The position numbers were made by a program, and so were the translations under genes. Of a stretch of 64,000 nucleotides of DNA, positions 60,992 through 64,000 are shown in pieces; within the stretch, counting starts at the first letter, position 1; each line of letters begins with the position of its first letter. The notes below the pieces were generated by a model, which was not told the DNA's origin, did not search any database, and was given only the letters and a program-made list of their open reading frames with translations. The stretch is taken from NCBI GenBank assembly GCA_000824825.2, contig LM655206.1:176999-240998 (forward strand), given 5' to 3'. Source of the DNA: Mesorhizobium sp. ORS 3324. GTDB taxonomy: Bacteria; Pseudomonadota; Alphaproteobacteria; Rhizobiales; Rhizobiaceae.

Positions 60992-61612
60992 ATGCGCTTC
61001 CTCTCGGTTCTCGTCCTCATTGCCGGCGCCGCGATCGGCGTCTTCTACCCCTGGGCGATGAGCAATTTCTCCGGCCACGCGATCGGCACGTATCGCGTCT
61101 ACGAGCGCGGACGCTTCCGGCCGGCGATCGTGCCGCTCAGCGAAAGCGATGCGCCGGTCCGCGTGCTGGTCGACCTCACCGCGCGGGCCGAGCGCGTCGT
61201 CTCGCAGCAACGCACGGTGCTGACGCTGACGGCGGCAAGCGGCGGCCGTACGGCGCTCGCCTCGACGCTGTCCTTCAACCACACCGACAACCCGCGCCAG
61301 GTGAGCCCGCAACTTCCCGACAAGATCTTTCGCGACGAGGCTGGCGTGATCGATAAGGTTGTGCCTGGTGCTTACATCTTCACAGTTGGCCCAGGCGATG
61401 CCGACGGTATCGACATGCGCGCCGTCGATCTGATCTTGCGCGCCGGCACCGGCGCGATCGACGAGAGGGCGCGGCCGGCTGGCTATGTCCTGATGGGCGT
61501 TGGGCTGGCCGGACTCCTGCTTTCGTTTGCCTTCGGCCGTGACGGTAAGCCGCCGCAGAACCCCAACTCGCAGCCGCCAGCGCCGCGCTGGGGCCGCAAC
61601 GGCGCGCCATGA
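60992..61612 (+). CDS. Hypothetical membrane protein, 206 aa
   Basis: The protein has an N-terminal membrane helix (RFLSVLVLIAGAAIGVFYPW) and a second near residue 165 (GYVLMGVGLAGLLLSFAFG), with an extracytoplasmic domain of about 140 residues between, and a Pro/Asn/Arg tail. It starts 19 bases after the TetR stop and is 10 bases before rlmJ. I do not recognise the family. Confidence 0.75.
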   Translation: MRFLSVLVLIAGAAIGVFYPWAMSNFSGHAIGTYRVYERGRFRPAIVPLSESDAPVRVLVDLTARAERVVSQQRTVLTLTAASGGRTALASTLSFNHTDNPRQVSPQLPDKIFRDEAGVIDKVVPGAYIFTVGPGDADGIDMRAVDLILRAGTGAIDERARPAGYVLMGVGLAGLLLSFAFGRDGKPPQNPNSQPPAPRWGRNGAP

Positions 61613-61622
61613 TGAGGGCAGC

Positions 61623-62471
61623 ATGAACTATCGCCACGCCTATCACGCCGGCAATTTCGCCGATGTCGTCAAGCACGCCGTGCTCAGCCGGCTGGTCGAG
61701 TATCTGAAGCAGAAGGACAAGGCCTTCCGCGTCGTCGACACCCATGCCGGCACCGGCCGCTACGACCTCGCCTCGGTCGAGGCCGGCAAGACCGGTGAAT
61801 GGCATGGCGGCATCGGCCGGCTGTTCGAGGCCGCGATCGAGCCTCGCGCGGCGGCTCTTCTCCAACCCTATCTGGATGCCGTGCGCGCCGAAAATCCGGA
61901 TGGGGCTCTCATCCGCTATCCGGGCTCGCCGCTGATCGTGCGTCACCTCCTGCGCAAGCAGGATCGGCTGACAGCGATCGAGCTCCATCCCGAGGACGCA
62001 GAGCGATTGAAATCCGTCTTCGCCGGCGATTTCCAGACGAGGGTGATCGAGCTCGACGGCTGGCTGGCGCTCGGCGCGCATCTGCCGCCGAAGGAGAAGC
62101 GCGGCCTGGTGCTCGTCGATCCGCCTTTCGAGGAGGAGGGCGAGTTTCCGCGCCTGGTCGAGAACCTGCGCCGCGCGCACCGGCGCTGGCCGGGCGGTAT
62201 CTACGCGCTCTGGTATCCGATCAAGGACCGCAAGGAGGTCGCCGCCTTGCGCTCGGCGCTCAAGGAGACGGGCATACCGAAGCTGCTCGACATCGCTTTC
62301 GAGGTCCGGCCGGCCTCGAGCGAGCCCAGCCTCGACGGCAGTGGCCTCGTGGTGGTCAATCCGCCCTACACGCTGGAGGGCGAACTGCGGGTGCTGCTGC
62401 CGGCCCTGCACAGGGTTCTGGCCGTCGAGCAGCCGTCGCGCTGGACGATCGAATGGCTGGCAGGGGAGTAG
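61623..62471 (+). CDS. rlmJ: 23S rRNA (adenine(2030)-N6)-methyltransferase RlmJ
   Basis: The 282-residue protein opens MNYRHAYHAGNFADVVKHAVL, the RlmJ N-terminus, with VVDTHAGTGRYDL for SAM binding, the catalytic motif VDPPFE and ALWYPIKD. It methylates A2030 of 23S rRNA. The start at 61623 fits the family; upstream frame is spurious. It starts 10 bases after the hypothetical membrane protein. Confidence 0.95.
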   Translation: MNYRHAYHAGNFADVVKHAVLSRLVEYLKQKDKAFRVVDTHAGTGRYDLASVEAGKTGEWHGGIGRLFEAAIEPRAAALLQPYLDAVRAENPDGALIRYPGSPLIVRHLLRKQDRLTAIELHPEDAERLKSVFAGDFQTRVIELDGWLALGAHLPPKEKRGLVLVDPPFEEEGEFPRLVENLRRAHRRWPGGIYALWYPIKDRKEVAALRSALKETGIPKLLDIAFEVRPASSEPSLDGSGLVVVNPPYTLEGELRVLLPALHRVLAVEQPSRWTIEWLAGE

Positions 62472-62495
62472 ATCGGGGACCGCGTCGGGATCGAG

Positions 62496-63302
62496 CTATG
62501 CCAGCGCGGACGGCGTGATGCCGGTCAGCCGCCGGCTCTCGCGGATCAGATGCGCCTGGTCGGCATAGCCGGCCTCGATGGCCAGCACGGCGGTCGAAGC
62601 GTCTCCGCCTTTCTCGCGCAGGCGCCGGAAGCGATGGAAGCGCAGGATGCGATCGAGCGTCTTCGGCCCGTAGCCGAACGCATCCTCGAAGCGCCGCCGC
62701 AGTGTCCGCTCGCTCATATGCAAGTGGCGCTGCAGGAAGGGAACCAGCGGCGTTTCCGGCGGCAGGCCATTGTCGATGACGTCGAAGGCCCTGCCCATCA
62801 GCGGATCGAGCGCATCGCGCCCCTCGGTACGCATGCCGACCGTCTCTTCCAGTTGCCGCACCACGCCGGCGAGGTCGGGTGCTGCCTTGATACGGTTGGA
62901 CAGCTCTCGGACCCGTGTGCCCCAGAGCTCGCCGAGATCGAGCCGCCCACCGACGATCTCGCCGGCCGGCACGCCGAGCCAGCCGGCGGCAGCCCCCGGC
63001 CGGAAGCGGAAGCCGACGATCACGGCGCCGGCCGGCAACCTCTCGATCTGCGGCTCCTTGTCCGGCCCGGCGACCCGGAACCGCCCGTCGATCCATTGCA
63101 GGTCGATGGTGGCGTCGGGCGTGATGACGATCGGCGGAACGTCCTGCTCCGCCATGCGATGCACCCAGACCGCAGAGAAGGCGCCAGCCAGGTCTCGGGT
63201 CACGGGCCGTTCCCGAAAGAAGCCGGTGCTCTGCGCCAGGACCGCTTCCATGTCTTCTCCGATCTGCTCCGGCATTCTTTGCCGGATCGACGCATCGGCC
63301 AT
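62496..63302 (-). CDS. AraC-like helix-turn-helix regulator
   Basis: The 268-residue protein has an N-terminal DUF6597-type sensor region (VWVHRMAEQDVPPIVITPD; AGAVIVGFRFRPGAAAGWLG) and a C-terminal AraC DNA-binding domain (HMSERTLRRRFEDAFGYGPK; ASTAVLAIEAGYADQAHLIR). The start could be 63302 (MADASIRQRM) or further upstream. It is divergent from the VOC gene and may control it. Confidence 0.88.
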   Translation of the reverse strand: MADASIRQRMPEQIGEDMEAVLAQSTGFFRERPVTRDLAGAFSAVWVHRMAEQDVPPIVITPDATIDLQWIDGRFRVAGPDKEPQIERLPAGAVIVGFRFRPGAAAGWLGVPAGEIVGGRLDLGELWGTRVRELSNRIKAAPDLAGVVRQLEETVGMRTEGRDALDPLMGRAFDVIDNGLPPETPLVPFLQRHLHMSERTLRRRFEDAFGYGPKTLDRILRFHRFRRLREKGGDASTAVLAIEAGYADQAHLIRESRRLTGITPSALA

Positions 63303-63434
63303 TTTGGCCGAAACCTTCAATGCCGCCCGCCTCCGCCGTGGCAAAACAGATGCAGGCTGATGGCGTGTCAGCACCTCTTCCCGCACCGCATCCGTTGCCG
63401 GTCGCGGGTCCGAATATAGAAAGGAGAAGGAGAA

Positions 63435-63857
63435 ATGAAAGCTCGCATCACCGTTCTCACTCTTGGCGTCGACGATCTCGAGGCGTCACTGAAGTTCTAT
63501 CGCGACGGCCTGGGCCTGCCGACCGAAGGCATCATCGGCCGCGAGTTCGAGCATGGCGCCGTCGCCTTCTTCGATCTCGCCGGCGGCCTGAAGTTCGCCA
63601 TCTTCGAGCGTTCGAGCATCGCGCACGACGCCACGGTGCCACAGAGCGGCCGCAGCCCGACAGAGCTCACCATCGGCCACAATGTGGCGAGCGAAGCCGA
63701 GGTCGACGCGGTGATGGCTGAGGCCATCAAGGCCGGCGCGCGTGTGGTCAAGCCGGCGCAAAAGACCTTCTGGGGCGGCTACGCCGGCTATTTCCAGGAC
63801 CCCGACGATCACCTCTGGGAGGTCGTCTACAACCCGGCTTTTGTCCCAAAGGACTGA
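63435..63857 (+). CDS. VOC family protein (glyoxalase fold)
   Basis: The 140-residue protein has the VOC start ITVLTLGVDDLEASLKFYRDGLGLPT and ends with DPDDHLWEVVYNP, where a Glu is a typical metal ligand. The repeat of the beta-alpha-beta-beta-beta module is complete. The reaction is unknown; it may be a lactoylglutathione-lyase-like or resistance protein. AAGGAGAAGGAGAA precedes the start. Confidence 0.9.
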   Translation: MKARITVLTLGVDDLEASLKFYRDGLGLPTEGIIGREFEHGAVAFFDLAGGLKFAIFERSSIAHDATVPQSGRSPTELTIGHNVASEAEVDAVMAEAIKAGARVVKPAQKTFWGGYAGYFQDPDDHLWEVVYNPAFVPKD

Positions 63858-63881
63858 GCCTGTCAGAACGAGGAGGCCGAC

Positions 63882-64000
63882 ATGACCCTTCATGCCGTCC
63901 AGGCGATAGGCGCGCTTCTCATCGGCGGCGTGTTCGTCGTCGCCGGCATAGAGCACTTCGTGAAATTCAAGGCGATGTGCGGCTATCTGGCGAGCCGGGA
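63882..64000 (+). CDS. DoxX-like membrane protein, 3' end outside the window
   Basis: Forty codons are visible: MTLHAVQAIGALLIGGVFVVAG then IEHFVKFKAMCGYLASR. A first membrane helix ending in AGIEHF followed by a charged loop is typical of DoxX-like proteins. GAGGAGG lies 6 bases before the start. It follows the VOC gene after 24 bases and is cut by the window edge. Confidence 0.7.
   Translation, partial: MTLHAVQAIGALLIGGVFVVAGIEHFVKFKAMCGYLASR

Noticed and set aside
1-64000. tRNA genes, rRNA genes, insertion sequences and prophage genes
   Set aside because: None could be recognised by eye on either strand: no transposase, integrase or cloverleaf-like sequence was found. A tRNA scan would settle it.

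Overview
The window is a GC-rich alphaproteobacterial chromosome segment. Gene order and protein sequences point to Hyphomicrobiales, most likely Mesorhizobium or a close relative in Phyllobacteriaceae. This is an inference from the purF-cvpA-radA-dnaB-rplI-rpsR-rpsF block, the fabD-fabG-acpP-fabF-mltG-yicC-gmk block, the lptF-lptG-lptD-surA-like-pdxA-rsmA block, many rhizobial-type dispersed palindromic repeats, and galacturonate and exopolysaccharide genes typical of rhizobia. No insertion sequence, CRISPR array, tRNA or rRNA was seen.

Layout. 0-2.5 kb: small enzymes (PhnB-like VOC, OsmC-like, SDR). 2.5-8.4 kb, minus strand: purF, cvpA, radA, a secreted NTR/TIMP-like protein, dnaB. 8.8-11.6 kb: an Rsm22-type methyltransferase, a YnfA membrane protein and a cyclopropane-fatty-acid-synthase-like enzyme. 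11.8-13.4 kb: ribosomal operon rpsF-rpsR-rplI, closed by a strong terminator. 13.7-15.7 kb: a large LtaS-like phosphoglycerol transferase. 15.9-22.6 kb, plus strand: fatty-acid synthesis, MltG, YicC and Gmk. 22.7-23.6 kb: a ParE/RelB-type toxin-antitoxin pair and a DUF1330 protein. 23.7-31.5 kb, minus strand: LPS export and outer-membrane biogenesis (lptF, lptG, lptD, SurA-like) with pdxA and rsmA. 31.8-35.6 kb: pepA, holC, and a LysR regulator divergent from a PcaD-like hydrolase.

The most interesting accessory segment is 36.0-43.5 kb. A tightly coupled six-gene plus-strand operon encodes a ketoacyl synthase III, an SDR, a metallo-beta-lactamase-fold hydrolase, a PaaK/F390-synthetase-like adenylating enzyme, a GNAT-like acyltransferase and a Rieske oxygenase. 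A convergent ATP-grasp ligase follows. It looks like an uncharacterised lipid or small-molecule biosynthetic pathway, and palindromic repeats lie on both sides of the operon.

From 45.7 to 59.5 kb lie cell-surface polysaccharide functions. A secreted GH26-like hydrolase is divergent from a processive GT2 glucan synthase, with two TTAA-N7-TTAA (CtrA-type) sites between them. A four-gene module (GT-C transferase, UPF0104 flippase-like protein, polyprenyl-phosphate GT2, UDP-glucuronate 4-epimerase) fits lipid-linked galacturonate transfer. A UDP-xylose synthase/UDP-glucose epimerase pair, two DUF995 proteins and two small lipoproteins that share a CxPSGFGQxSxC tail complete the region. The last 4 kb hold a CMD-family protein divergent from a TetR regulator with two clear operators, rlmJ, an AraC-type regulator, a VOC protein and the start of a DoxX-like gene cut by the window edge.
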